In this document: positions 28,073 through 36,403 of the stretch, piece after piece
Numbering within the stretch: position 1 is the first letter of the stretch
Layout: every line of letters begins with the position of its first letter
DNA from: Rudanella lutea DSM 19387
GTDB taxonomy: Bacteria; Bacteroidota; Bacteroidia; Cytophagales; Spirosomataceae
Assembly (NCBI RefSeq): GCF_000383955.1
Contig: NZ_KB913013.1
Coordinates: 911,694 to 975,693, forward strand
Direction: 5' to 3'
DNA length: 64,000 bases
Translations under genes and position numbers: made by a program
Notes under the pieces: model-generated
The model's input: only the letters and a program-made list of their open reading frames with translations
What the model was told of the DNA's origin: nothing
The model's database searches: none

Positions 28073-28576
28073 ATGACCCTCTCCGACTTTTTCAATTACA
28101 TCACGGCGCACTCAGGTGTGGCCGTTCTTTTTTTGGTAGCCGTGCCAGCGGTTACGTTTCTGATCAATCTATGGTCGGGCACCACGGCCGAGGAAATCTG
28201 GCGGTGGCGCTATGTGTACGCCGTGCTGGTGTACGCGGCCGCCATTCCGGGCATTTTTGCCGTGACGCTCAACATCTACCTGTTTCTGTTTGAGCGGCAG
28301 AGCATCTGGACAATGAACCTCGCGCTCCAGGTACTCCCCATTCTGACAATGGTTGGCACGCTGATGCTTATCCGACAAAAAATCCCGTTTGCGTACGTGC
28401 CGGGGTTTGGCAAGCTATCTGGTTTTCTGACCCTCATTGCCGCCCTCATCGGGTTAATGTGGTTTTTCGACCGGCTACGGCTCGTGGCCTTCACCTACGT
28501 GCCGTTTGTGTACATCGTTGTGGGGTTTGTGCTCGTACTAGTGCTGATCCGGTTTGCGTGGAGCAAGATGTTTTAA
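28073..28576 (+). CDS. Small polytopic membrane protein, operon gene 4
   Basis: 167 residues from ATG 28073, with about five hydrophobic helices (VAVLFLVAVPAVTFLINLW, YAVLVYAAAIPGIFAVTLNI, QVLPILTMVGTLMLI, LTLIAALIGLMWFF and VPFVYIVVGFVLVLVLI). No motif identifies it. As the last gene of the four-gene unit it may provide a membrane platform or channel for the coiled-coil and Ppx-like partners; that is inference from context. Confidence 0.7.
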   Translation: MTLSDFFNYITAHSGVAVLFLVAVPAVTFLINLWSGTTAEEIWRWRYVYAVLVYAAAIPGIFAVTLNIYLFLFERQSIWTMNLALQVLPILTMVGTLMLIRQKIPFAYVPGFGKLSGFLTLIAALIGLMWFFDRLRLVAFTYVPFVYIVVGFVLVLVLIRFAWSKMF

Positions 28577-28591
28577 GGAGAAGGTAAGGCA

Positions 28592-28640
28592 TATGCAGCA
28601 CGAGGTGGCAGGCTTAGAACCTACCACCTCGTGCTGCATA
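28592..28640. terminator. Bidirectional terminator-like perfect inverted repeat
   Basis: A perfect 17-bp stem (TATGCAGCACGAGGTGG / CCACCTCGTGCTGCATA) lies between the convergent end of the four-gene operon and the GH125 gene. Confidence 0.75.
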
Positions 28641-28657
28641 ATGGGCCTGACAGAACC

Positions 28658-30073
28658 TTACCCCAGCAAAGTCGGCCGTTCATTGAACGTCTTGAATACC
28701 AGTTCGCCGAAGATAGTATTAGCCCAGGCAAACCACTTACGGGTAAACCGGGTCGCGTCGTCTTTGTGGAATGATTCATGCATGAAGCCCGTACCTCCGT
28801 GCGTTTGCCGGAGCGTGGTAAGGCACTGCCGAATTTCGGCGGGGTCGGTGGTGGTAAGCCCCCGAATTACAATGCTCAATGGCCAAATCATATCCATACC
28901 CGCGTGCGGACCACCGATCCCCTCGCCAGCTTCTCCACGGAAGAAAAACGGATTTTCGGGGCTCAGCAGCATTCGGCGGGTGTTTTGATAGATGGGATCG
29001 CCCACTTTTACAGCTCCCAGATAGGGTAACGACAGCAGACTCGGGATGTTGGCATCGTCCATGAGGTTGAAGCTGCCAAAGCCGTTCACCTCGTAGGCAT
29101 ACACCTTCCCGAAGCGCGGGTGCGTTGTAACGGCATACTGCTTCAGGGCCGCGTCTACCTCGGTTGCCAGCGCCAGCGCGTCGGTCCGCAACGAACCGCC
29201 AATGTTCAGGGTCTGACACAACTCGGCCAGTTGCCGGAGCGATACCAGTGCAAAGAAGTTGGCCGGAATCAGGTACGGGAAAATGGTGGCATCGTCGCTC
29301 GGCCGGAACATGGAGCAAATCAGACCGTTGGGCCGAACCGGATAGCCGTAACCACCCAGCGGCACGCCATCGGTAGCCCAGGTGGTCCGGCGCTCAAATT
29401 TGTACGGGCCATTGCCGGTTTTACGTTGCTGCTCCCGGAACGTTCGGATCACCAACCGCATGGCCTGCTGCCAGTCGGCGTCGAAGGGGCGAGCGTCGCC
29501 GGTGGTTTTGTGATAATGGTACGCCAGCCGGATGGGGTAGCAAAGACTGTCGATCTCCCATTTGCGCTCATGCAGACCGGGCTTCATATCGGTCACATCG
29601 TCTTTCCACTCACCCACCCGCGTCTGCTCTTTGTAAAACGCATTGGCGTACGGGTCGTAATTGATGCAGCGCGTTTGCCGCCGTATTACCCCCTCAATCA
29701 ACTGCCGCAGCGGTTCGTCCTGTTTCATCAGGGGCAGGTAAGGCCACACCTGCGCTGTGGAGTCGCGGAGCCACATAGCGTCGATATCGCCCGTGATTAC
29801 GTAGGTGTCTGGCTTACCGTTGACCATCTCGAAGTCGACGGTGGTATCAAGCGTATTCGGGAAGCAGTTTTCAAAAAGCCAGGCTAATTCGGGGTTGCCC
29901 GCCTTTGCTTTTACGGCCCGGATGGTGGCTTCAACAGCAGCGCTTTTGAATTTCCGGCCCGATTCGGGGACGCGAACCACCGGAAACGAAGACTCCGAGC
30001 CGCCAAGCGACGGTTTGGTAAACAGGACGGCTGAACTCAGCGCGGCATTTTGCAGAAAAAGACGACGATTCAT
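28658..30073 (-). CDS. GH125 exo-alpha-1,6-mannosidase (metal-independent)
   Basis: 471 residues from ATG 30073, with an N-terminal signal sequence (MNRRLFLQNAALSSAVLF). The (alpha/alpha)6 barrel family GH125 (DUF1237) is recognised from MWLRDSTAQVWPYLPL, KWEIDSLCYPIRLAYHY, the Gly-rich RGEAGEGIGGPHAGMD loop and FVFKTFNERPTLL. Members trim alpha-1,6-mannose from glycans without a metal. Periplasmic action is inferred from the leader. It is a single gene, separated by a bidirectional hairpin from the operon it converges on. Confidence 0.9.
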   Translation of the reverse strand: MNRRLFLQNAALSSAVLFTKPSLGGSESSFPVVRVPESGRKFKSAAVEATIRAVKAKAGNPELAWLFENCFPNTLDTTVDFEMVNGKPDTYVITGDIDAMWLRDSTAQVWPYLPLMKQDEPLRQLIEGVIRRQTRCINYDPYANAFYKEQTRVGEWKDDVTDMKPGLHERKWEIDSLCYPIRLAYHYHKTTGDARPFDADWQQAMRLVIRTFREQQRKTGNGPYKFERRTTWATDGVPLGGYGYPVRPNGLICSMFRPSDDATIFPYLIPANFFALVSLRQLAELCQTLNIGGSLRTDALALATEVDAALKQYAVTTHPRFGKVYAYEVNGFGSFNLMDDANIPSLLSLPYLGAVKVGDPIYQNTRRMLLSPENPFFFRGEAGEGIGGPHAGMDMIWPLSIVIRGLTTTDPAEIRQCLTTLRQTHGGTGFMHESFHKDDATRFTRKWFAWANTIFGELVFKTFNERPTLLG

Positions 30074-30216
30074 ACAACGTATTGGAAACCCTACGGCCAC
30101 ATATAGCCGGTTTGGTGTGCAATATTAACGTGAATTATGGAAAATGACTGACCCAAAACCATGAATCAAAAACTACAAACCACGGGTGTAGGACAGGTTT
30201 GCCAACCGTTCTTTCA

Positions 30217-30360
30217 ACCACCCCCGTCCCCCTCCTTCAACTAAGGAGGGGGAGCAGAAAAGAGCCTTCATTGGCTCCTCCTTAGTTGAGGGAGGGGAAG
30301 CAGAAAAGGGGCCGTCATTGGCTCCCCCTCCTTGAACTAAGGAGGGGGCCGGGGGGTGGT
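30217..30360. mobile_element. MITE-like element with C-rich terminal inverted repeats (copy 2)
   Basis: 144 bp in the gap between divergent genes. Its ends match the element at 18214-18529: ACCACCCCCGTCCCCCTCCT on the left, and the complement of ACCACCCCCCGGCCCCCTCC on the right. Both ends abut CCCCCTCCTT-nAACT-AAGGAGGGGG palindromes, and a third partial palindrome (CTCCTTAGTTGAGGGAGG) lies inside. Confidence 0.65.
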
Positions 30361-30464
30361 GTTCCCAGCTTAACGTGAATTATGACCTAATCACTCAATA
30401 CCGCTACCATCCAAAAACTATAAACCACAAACCACCCGTCACCCCAACAAGCGATGCGGCCGAT

Positions 30465-30472
30465 TATCTTTG
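30465..30472 (+). promoter_or_regulatory. Candidate -7 box before PepSY gene
   Basis: TATCTTTG fits the Bacteroidota -7 consensus TAnnTTTG. It lies 6 bp before the ATG at 30478, which would give a very short leader and argues against the upstream start at 30454. Confidence 0.35.
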
Positions 30473-30477
30473 CCAAC

Positions 30478-31050
30478 ATGACTACCCAGCCGCGTTCAGC
30501 CAACCGTAAAACAGCCGCCAAAACCCTGCGTCAGTTTCGGCAATGGCACCGTACAGTCAGCCTTATGGCGGGCATTGTGCTGCTTATTGTCTCAATCACC
30601 GGCTTGCTGCTGGGCTGGAAAAAGCACTCGGCCGGGCTTATCCTGGCCAAAACCCAAACCGGTGTGTCGACTGACCTCCGCACCTGGATGCCTATGGACA
30701 GTCTCCATCAGATTGCCGTGCGTACCCTCCGCGACTCCATCGGGGCCGACCTCTCTCCGGCCCTCGACCGCATTGATGCCCGCCCGCAAAAGGGCATTGT
30801 CAAGTTTGTATTTGCCGACCACTACTGGGGCATTCAGCTCGATGCCACCACCGGCCGGGTGCTGCTCCTCGAACGACGCACCGCCGACTGGATCGAAAAC
30901 CTGCACGATGGCAGCCTATTCGACAAGCTGCTCGGCACCGAGGGCGAGGCCATTAAGCTCGTGTTTACCACACTGGCCGGACTGGGGTTACTGATCCTGA
31001 CCGTCAGTGGTTTCTGGCTCTGGTACGGCCCCCGCCGGATGCGTTCGTAG
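30478..31050 (+). CDS. PepSY-associated transmembrane protein
   Basis: 190 residues from ATG 30478 (an alternative ATG lies at 30454). It has an N-terminal membrane helix (MAGIVLLIVSITGLLLGW) preceded by the FRQWHRTVSLM segment typical of PepSY_TM proteins, a PepSY-like periplasmic region (ATTGRVLLLERRTADWIENL) and a C-terminal helix (TLAGLGLLILTVSGFWLWY). Such proteins often accompany iron or metal uptake and redox systems. No siderophore gene is adjacent, so the role is open. Confidence 0.8.
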   Translation: MTTQPRSANRKTAAKTLRQFRQWHRTVSLMAGIVLLIVSITGLLLGWKKHSAGLILAKTQTGVSTDLRTWMPMDSLHQIAVRTLRDSIGADLSPALDRIDARPQKGIVKFVFADHYWGIQLDATTGRVLLLERRTADWIENLHDGSLFDKLLGTEGEAIKLVFTTLAGLGLLILTVSGFWLWYGPRRMRS

Positions 31051-31137
31051 TCTGTCCAAACTAAACCTTTACCGACCAGGGCCGGTTCTTCTACGGGCTT
31101 CGCGGTGGGTCTCTGCACCCAGCCCCGTAAGTTTTTG

Positions 31138-31145
31138 TAATTTTG
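31138..31145 (+). promoter_or_regulatory. Candidate -7 box of agmatine deiminase gene
   Basis: TAATTTTG matches TAnnTTTG and lies 24 bp before the ATG at 31170, a normal leader length. I see no clear -33 TTG. Confidence 0.4.
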
Positions 31146-31169
31146 CCCCCTCAATTTGAAACCTCAGCG

Positions 31170-32246
31170 ATGAACATACAGCATCAGGTGCCTTTGACGC
31201 CCACTGCCACCTCGCCCGCGGCACAGGGCTTTTCGTTTCCGGCCGAATGGCTGCCTCATACCGCCACCTGGCTCACCTGGCCCCATACCGAAGCGTCGTG
31301 GACCCGCGAGCGGCAGGAAGCCATGTTTCCGGCCTATCTGGAGTTTATCGACACCATTGCGCACGGCGAGCAGGTTTGCATCAACGCCCATAACGAGGTG
31401 GTGATGCAGGCAGCCAAAATGCGGCTCCTCATGGCTGGTGTCGATATGGACCGGGTCACCTTGCTACCGCACCCCTGCAATGACTCGTGGTGCCGCGACC
31501 ACGGCCCCGCGTTTCTGACCAACCCGGCCCGCGAGCGGATGATTGTAAACTGGGGCTACAACGCCTGGGGCGGCAAATACCCCCCCTACGACCGCGATGA
31601 CCTGCTCCCCGTGCAGATTGCCCACTACCGGAAGTTGCCCTACGTAACGCCCGGCATCATTATGGAAGGGGGCTCGGTAGAGTTCAACGGCGCGGGAGCC
31701 GTGCTCACCAGCCGGGCTTGTCTGCTCAATAAAAACCGGAACCCGCACCTCACACAGGGCGGGATAGAACAGTATCTCTGCGACTACTACGGCGTGCAGC
31801 AGGTACTTTGGGTGGAAGATGGCATTGTAGGCGACGATACCGACGGGCACATCGACGATACCGTCCGGTTTGTAAACGAAGACACCGTACTGGCCGCCAT
31901 CGAGCATAATAAAAGCGACGCCAACTACGCGCCCTTGCAGGAAATTCACCATGAACTTCGGCAGATGCGCCTGCTCAACGGCAAACAATTAAACATTGTA
32001 GAACTTCCCATGCCCGACCCCGTCGAGAGCGATGGCCTGCGCCTACCGGCCTCGTATGCCAACTTCTACATCGCCAACGCGGCCGTGATTGTGCCCACTT
32101 TCCGGTGTAAACAAGATCAGCAGGCACTCGACATTATCGGGCGTTGCTTCCCCGACCGGCCCGTGGTCGGCATCGACTCCACCGAGATTGTCTGGGGACT
32201 GGGCAGTTTCCATTGCCTGAGTCAGCAGGAACCGGCGGGCGTGTAA
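31170..32246 (+). CDS. aguA: Agmatine deiminase
   Basis: Converts agmatine to N-carbamoylputrescine in polyamine synthesis. The 358-residue protein has the guanidino-group-modifying enzyme fold: WCRDHGPAFL near residue 108, GGSVEFNG, the catalytic Asp/His motif DDTDGHIDDTVRF and the terminal nucleophile Cys in GLGSFHCLSQQEPAG. The ATG at 31170 fits the family and a candidate promoter upstream. No agmatine carbamoylase or putrescine hydrolase gene is adjacent. Confidence 0.95.
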   Translation: MNIQHQVPLTPTATSPAAQGFSFPAEWLPHTATWLTWPHTEASWTRERQEAMFPAYLEFIDTIAHGEQVCINAHNEVVMQAAKMRLLMAGVDMDRVTLLPHPCNDSWCRDHGPAFLTNPARERMIVNWGYNAWGGKYPPYDRDDLLPVQIAHYRKLPYVTPGIIMEGGSVEFNGAGAVLTSRACLLNKNRNPHLTQGGIEQYLCDYYGVQQVLWVEDGIVGDDTDGHIDDTVRFVNEDTVLAAIEHNKSDANYAPLQEIHHELRQMRLLNGKQLNIVELPMPDPVESDGLRLPASYANFYIANAAVIVPTFRCKQDQQALDIIGRCFPDRPVVGIDSTEIVWGLGSFHCLSQQEPAGV

Positions 32247-32284
32247 AGTTTTGGGTTTATGGTTTTTGGTTCACCTGACGACGT

Positions 32285-33067
32285 ATGCTTTTGGATACAC
32301 TTCCTGACGAACTAAAGCGTTTGGTGCAACACCATCGCTGGACAGCGACCACTGAAGGGCAATCGTCGGCACAAACGTTCCGGCTCGACGGACCGGAACG
32401 TTTGTTTCTCAAAATCGACAACCACGAACCGACGGGCGGGCTCCAACACGAAGCGGAGGCTCTGCGCTGGCTTCGGCAACACCTGCCTGCTCCCGACGTG
32501 CTTTATTTCGGGCGGGTTGGTAGTCAGGATTTTCTGCTTATCCGGGCCGTACCGGGCCAACCGGCGTCGGCCGAGTGCTGGCAACAACACCCAACCCGAC
32601 TGGCCGAAACGCTGGGGCAAAGCATGCGGGCCCTGCACGCGATTGACCCGGCGAGTTGCCCATTTGACGCATCGACCCAAACCAAACTGCGCGAAGTGGC
32701 CGTTCGGGTGAAGCACGGACTGGTGGATGTCGAGGAGTTTGACGACGAAAACATCGGCCTGCTCCCAGAGGAAATCCTACACCGGCTACACACGCAGAAA
32801 CCGTTTGCCCAGGACGACCGGGTGGTGACTCACGGCGACTTTTGCCCCGACAACCTCCTGCTCGACAACTGGGCCCTGGGCGGATTCATTGATCTGGGCC
32901 GGTTGGGTGTGGGCGACCGCTACGCCGATCTGGCCCTGTGCGAACGTAGCCTGCGGGATCTGTTCGACACCGACCGGTACAGTGCCCACTTTTTTGCGGC
33001 CTACGGTCTCCGTACCGTCGACCCGGATAAACTGCGCTATTTTCGACTACTCGACGAGTTGAACTAA
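32285..33067 (+). CDS. APH(3')-family aminoglycoside phosphotransferase-like kinase
   Basis: 260 residues, close to the 264 of classical APH(3') enzymes. It aligns over its full length by eye with APH(3')-II: MRALHAIDPASCPFD, GLVDVEEFDDENIGLLPEE, the Brenner motif VVTHGDFCPDNLLLDN with catalytic Asp and metal-binding Asn, and GFIDLGRLGVGDRYADLAL with the DFG-like Asp. The protein ends LLDELN where NPTII-type proteins end LLDEFF. It would transfer phosphate from ATP to the 3'-OH of kanamycin-like drugs if it works as the family does. The gene has host-like GC and no mobile element nearby. Confidence 0.85.
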   Translation: MLLDTLPDELKRLVQHHRWTATTEGQSSAQTFRLDGPERLFLKIDNHEPTGGLQHEAEALRWLRQHLPAPDVLYFGRVGSQDFLLIRAVPGQPASAECWQQHPTRLAETLGQSMRALHAIDPASCPFDASTQTKLREVAVRVKHGLVDVEEFDDENIGLLPEEILHRLHTQKPFAQDDRVVTHGDFCPDNLLLDNWALGGFIDLGRLGVGDRYADLALCERSLRDLFDTDRYSAHFFAAYGLRTVDPDKLRYFRLLDELN

Positions 33068-33085
33068 GAAACTGATCCATTCTCT

Positions 33086-33778
33086 ATGCCAACCAAGCTT
33101 ACCGTTTTTCTCGTTCTTCTGCTGGGGCAGGTGGCCTGCGCCCCCAAATCTGTGTTGACCGCCGAAATGCAACCCCGCTCGCTGAAAGCACTGAACCTGG
33201 AAGAAACCCTGAGCCGACGCGACGAGGTGATGCTCGCCTATGCCCTCACCGCGTATGATGCCAATAACCGGGCGGTGAGCGTTGTAAACGGGGGCTGGGG
33301 CGTGGCATCGGTGCGCAAAAATGAGGAAATCGCCCTCGCCAAACAGGCTCAACCCTTGCAGTTAACCGTTCCCAAAAACGGCCGCGTGGTTGCCTCGGTC
33401 GTGCTCATTGAGGTAGATGATACCGGGCAGGCACAAACCATACTGAACCAGATTCGGCAGATTCACAACGTAGTGAGTGTTCCGGCGGGCCTGCTTCTGA
33501 CAGCCACCGAAGTACTTACCCCCCTCAAGTACATTACGGCGGGGCTGACCGCGGCCGGACTGGGTGTAAAACTGGTGGATCAGTTCGACGATGACGATCT
33601 GCTGGGGCAAAGCAGTGCCCAACTAAACGAGAGAGAGCTATCCGCCGGCAACATAACTACAACCGACCGAACCATCACGGCCGACCTCACCGGCACCAAC
33701 CTGCGCGACACCTACGCGTACCAGCTCCGGTACGATGTTCGGCTAAAAAGGGTAAAATTGACGGTGAACCGTCGCTAA
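33086..33778 (+). CDS. Hypothetical exported protein
   Basis: 230 residues, starting with a hydrophobic leader that ends in a cysteine (FLVLLLGQVACAPKS), so lipoprotein processing is possible although the lipobox is imperfect. The middle contains a hydrophobic Gly/Ala segment (ITAGLTAAGLGVKLV) flanked by acidic DDDD residues. The end is beta-rich (RYDVRLKRVKLTVNRR). I do not recognise a family. It follows the APH(3')-like gene by 18 bp and may be co-transcribed. Confidence 0.6.
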   Translation: MPTKLTVFLVLLLGQVACAPKSVLTAEMQPRSLKALNLEETLSRRDEVMLAYALTAYDANNRAVSVVNGGWGVASVRKNEEIALAKQAQPLQLTVPKNGRVVASVVLIEVDDTGQAQTILNQIRQIHNVVSVPAGLLLTATEVLTPLKYITAGLTAAGLGVKLVDQFDDDDLLGQSSAQLNERELSAGNITTTDRTITADLTGTNLRDTYAYQLRYDVRLKRVKLTVNRR

Positions 33779-33946
33779 AATGGCGGTATCTTCGTTGTTT
33801 ATTCAGGAGTACCCGGTTTGAGGCCGGAGCGGCAACTCCCAAAAAGTCAGTACGCACGTAGTTTATCGTTTTTATTTTTTGGTTTATAGATAAGGGCTGG
33901 CCTGTGGTTTAGCTCCGTCGACCACCGAAAAACGAAACTCTTTTTA

Positions 33947-36256
33947 ATGGTCTTTACTTTGTTTTCATCCCATACGCGCCTGCTCGCAGCAACGGTTTTA
34001 CTGACGGCAGGCTTTTCCGGTTGCAAAACCGCCACCGCCCCCATTCAACAGGCTACGCCCGCTCAACCGGTCATTTTGAGCATTGGCGACCGCAATTTCT
34101 CGACTGACGATTTCTTTCAGGCCTTCACTAAGAATCAGATTTCCGGCGACTCGGCGGGGCGCATCGACATTAAAGAGTACTTTGAGTTGTACACCAACAT
34201 GAAGCTGAAAGTACTCGCGGCCGAAGCCGGTGGGCAGGATACGACCGAGGCTTTCCGCGAAGAAATGGCGACCTACCGCAAGCAGTTGGCCCAGAATTAC
34301 CTGACGGACAAAGAAGCCGTAGAAACCCTTGCCAACGAAGCCTACCAACGGATGCAGCAGGAAGTGGATGCCTCGCATATTCTGATTCCGGTGGCCGAAG
34401 ACGCGTCGGCCGCCGACACGCTCCGGGCCTATGAAGAAGTGCAGGCCGTTCGGAAACGGGCCCTCGCAGGTGAAGATTTTGGTCAATTGGCCCGGCAGTT
34501 TTCCAAAGACGCCCAAACCGCACAGAACGGCGGTAACCTGGGCTATTTTACCGCCTTCGCCACTGTGTACCCACTCGAAACAGCGGCTTATACCACCCCC
34601 ATTGGTAGTATTTCGGCACCGGTTCGCACTCGTTTCGGCTACCACCTGATTCGGGTCAACAACCGCCGTCCTAGCCGGGGCAAAGTGCAGGTGGCTCACA
34701 TTCTGCTTCGGATCAGCCCCTCGGCCGACCCCACCGGTCAGCAACTGGTTAAAACCCGCATCGATGCCCTGTACGACCGGCTCCAGAAAGGAGAATCGTT
34801 CGAGATGCTCGCCCGCGACAACTCCGACGATGCGACCTCCCGCAACAATGGCGGTATTTTGCCCGCGTTTGAAACGGGCCGCAACGTACCCGCTTTTGAA
34901 GAAGCCGCCTTTGCCCTCACCACACCCGGCAGCTACTCGAAACCCGTGCTGACCAACTACGGCTGGCATATTCTGAAACTGATTGGCCGCAAACCGCTTG
35001 AGTCGTATCTCGAACTCGCGCCCGCTCTGCGCCAAAAAGTAGTGACCGATACCCGCGCCGACGTACTTCGGCACGCCCTCGAACAGCGGCTCCGGCGTGA
35101 ATACACCGTGACCGAAGACAAAGCCACCCTGACCGCCCTCACGGCTAAGGCCGATAGCAGCCTGCTACGCGGCCAGTGGAAAGCCGTTTCGCTCACCGAC
35201 GCGGGTTTGCTCAATAAGCCTCTGTTTAGCATCAACAATACGCCATACCCGGTTGCGCCGTTTGTGCAATATGTACAGCAAAAACAGGCACCCCGGCCAG
35301 CCGGAGCCGATCCGGCGGTGGTGATGCAACGCCTGTACAACCGGTATCTGGTCGATCAGCTGATTCGGACGGAAGAAGAAAATCTGGATCGTAAATCGCC
35401 GGAGTTCAGGGCGTTGCTGACCGAAATTCGCGATGGTGTTTTACTCTCGGCTATGATGGAAACCAACGTTTGGGAACGGTCGATGGCCGATTCAACAGGG
35501 CAACGGCAACATTACGAAGCCAACAAAAACCGGTACAAAATGCCTGAGCGCGTGGTAGCTACCCTGATTGAAGCCACCAGCGACGAGCAACTGAAGCAGG
35601 TAAACGCCATGCTCACAGCCAGTCCTTATCAGTTGCGCCGATCGTCGCCCGCCGTAACGTTTGGGCAAAACGAAACCACCATACCCACTACCGGGCGCGA
35701 CGCCCTGTATCAGTTGCTGGTCACGATGGTACGCAATAGCGACTACCTCGTCGAAGTATCGGGGGCGCAGGAAGCTGGCGAGCGCGACACCGTTTCGGCG
35801 GCCCGGATTCGGTCGGTGGTGAGCTACCTCAACCGCAACGGCATTCCGCTTACCCGGATCATGGAAAAAGACAACAAGGCGTTTGGTAACCCGGCCAACC
35901 CGCGCCAGGTGACGTTTCAGTTTTTCTCCACGAACAAACTCGATGTAGCCAAGGCTATCAATGCCTCGAAACCCAACTCGGTTACCATCACAGAGGGTAT
36001 TTTTGCACGGGGCACCTATGCTGTACTCGACGCCCTGCCCTGGAAGCCCGGCACCGTGACTACCACCGACGGTAACCGACTGGTGCAAATCACCATCAGC
36101 CGGGTTGAACCGGCCCGCCTGAAAACCTTTGCCGAAGCACGCGGTACGGTTATTAACGAATACCAGGCGATCCTCGAAAAACAGTGGCTGGCTTCGCTCC
36201 GGCAGCGGTATCCGGTCAAAATAAACGAAGACGAGATGCGGAAGCTGGCGAAATGA
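33947..36256 (+). CDS. Periplasmic peptidylprolyl isomerase with two parvulin domains
   Basis: 769 residues. A leader ending AGFSGC suggests a lipoprotein. Two PpiC-type parvulin domains follow: one at about 145-245 (ASHILIPVAED to RFGYHLIRV) and one at about 250-350 (VAHILLRISPS to NYGWHILKL). The remaining about 400 residues resemble the chaperone-type flanks of SurA/PrsA proteins, with no further clear parvulin motif. It probably assists folding of outer membrane proteins together with the SurA-like gene directly downstream. Confidence 0.88.
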   Translation: MVFTLFSSHTRLLAATVLLTAGFSGCKTATAPIQQATPAQPVILSIGDRNFSTDDFFQAFTKNQISGDSAGRIDIKEYFELYTNMKLKVLAAEAGGQDTTEAFREEMATYRKQLAQNYLTDKEAVETLANEAYQRMQQEVDASHILIPVAEDASAADTLRAYEEVQAVRKRALAGEDFGQLARQFSKDAQTAQNGGNLGYFTAFATVYPLETAAYTTPIGSISAPVRTRFGYHLIRVNNRRPSRGKVQVAHILLRISPSADPTGQQLVKTRIDALYDRLQKGESFEMLARDNSDDATSRNNGGILPAFETGRNVPAFEEAAFALTTPGSYSKPVLTNYGWHILKLIGRKPLESYLELAPALRQKVVTDTRADVLRHALEQRLRREYTVTEDKATLTALTAKADSSLLRGQWKAVSLTDAGLLNKPLFSINNTPYPVAPFVQYVQQKQAPRPAGADPAVVMQRLYNRYLVDQLIRTEEENLDRKSPEFRALLTEIRDGVLLSAMMETNVWERSMADSTGQRQHYEANKNRYKMPERVVATLIEATSDEQLKQVNAMLTASPYQLRRSSPAVTFGQNETTIPTTGRDALYQLLVTMVRNSDYLVEVSGAQEAGERDTVSAARIRSVVSYLNRNGIPLTRIMEKDNKAFGNPANPRQVTFQFFSTNKLDVAKAINASKPNSVTITEGIFARGTYAVLDALPWKPGTVTTTDGNRLVQITISRVEPARLKTFAEARGTVINEYQAILEKQWLASLRQRYPVKINEDEMRKLAK

Positions 36257-36258
36257 CA

Positions 36259-36313
36259 AAGAGTGAATGAGTGAAAGAGCGGGGGCTGCGTTCTCTCATT
36301 CACTCTTTCGCTC
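36259..36313. repeat. Low-complexity inverted repeat between the two foldase genes
   Basis: AAAGAGTGAATGAG pairs perfectly with CTCATTCACTCTTT across a 27-nt G-rich loop, right after the stop codon of the first foldase. It uses the same word vocabulary as the repeats at 25669, 27975 and 54022. Confidence 0.7.
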
Positions 36314-36403
36314 TTAACAATATTTAAGTCGGCTGCTGAGTTAAAAACCAGTCCGATACCGTTATTTTTGTAGCAGGGCCAATCGGCCCCTTTTTTTGAT
36401 AGT

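Noticed and set aside
33998-35074. 358-codon open frame on the minus strand
   Set aside because: Antisense to the two-parvulin foldase, which has clear motifs in its own frame.
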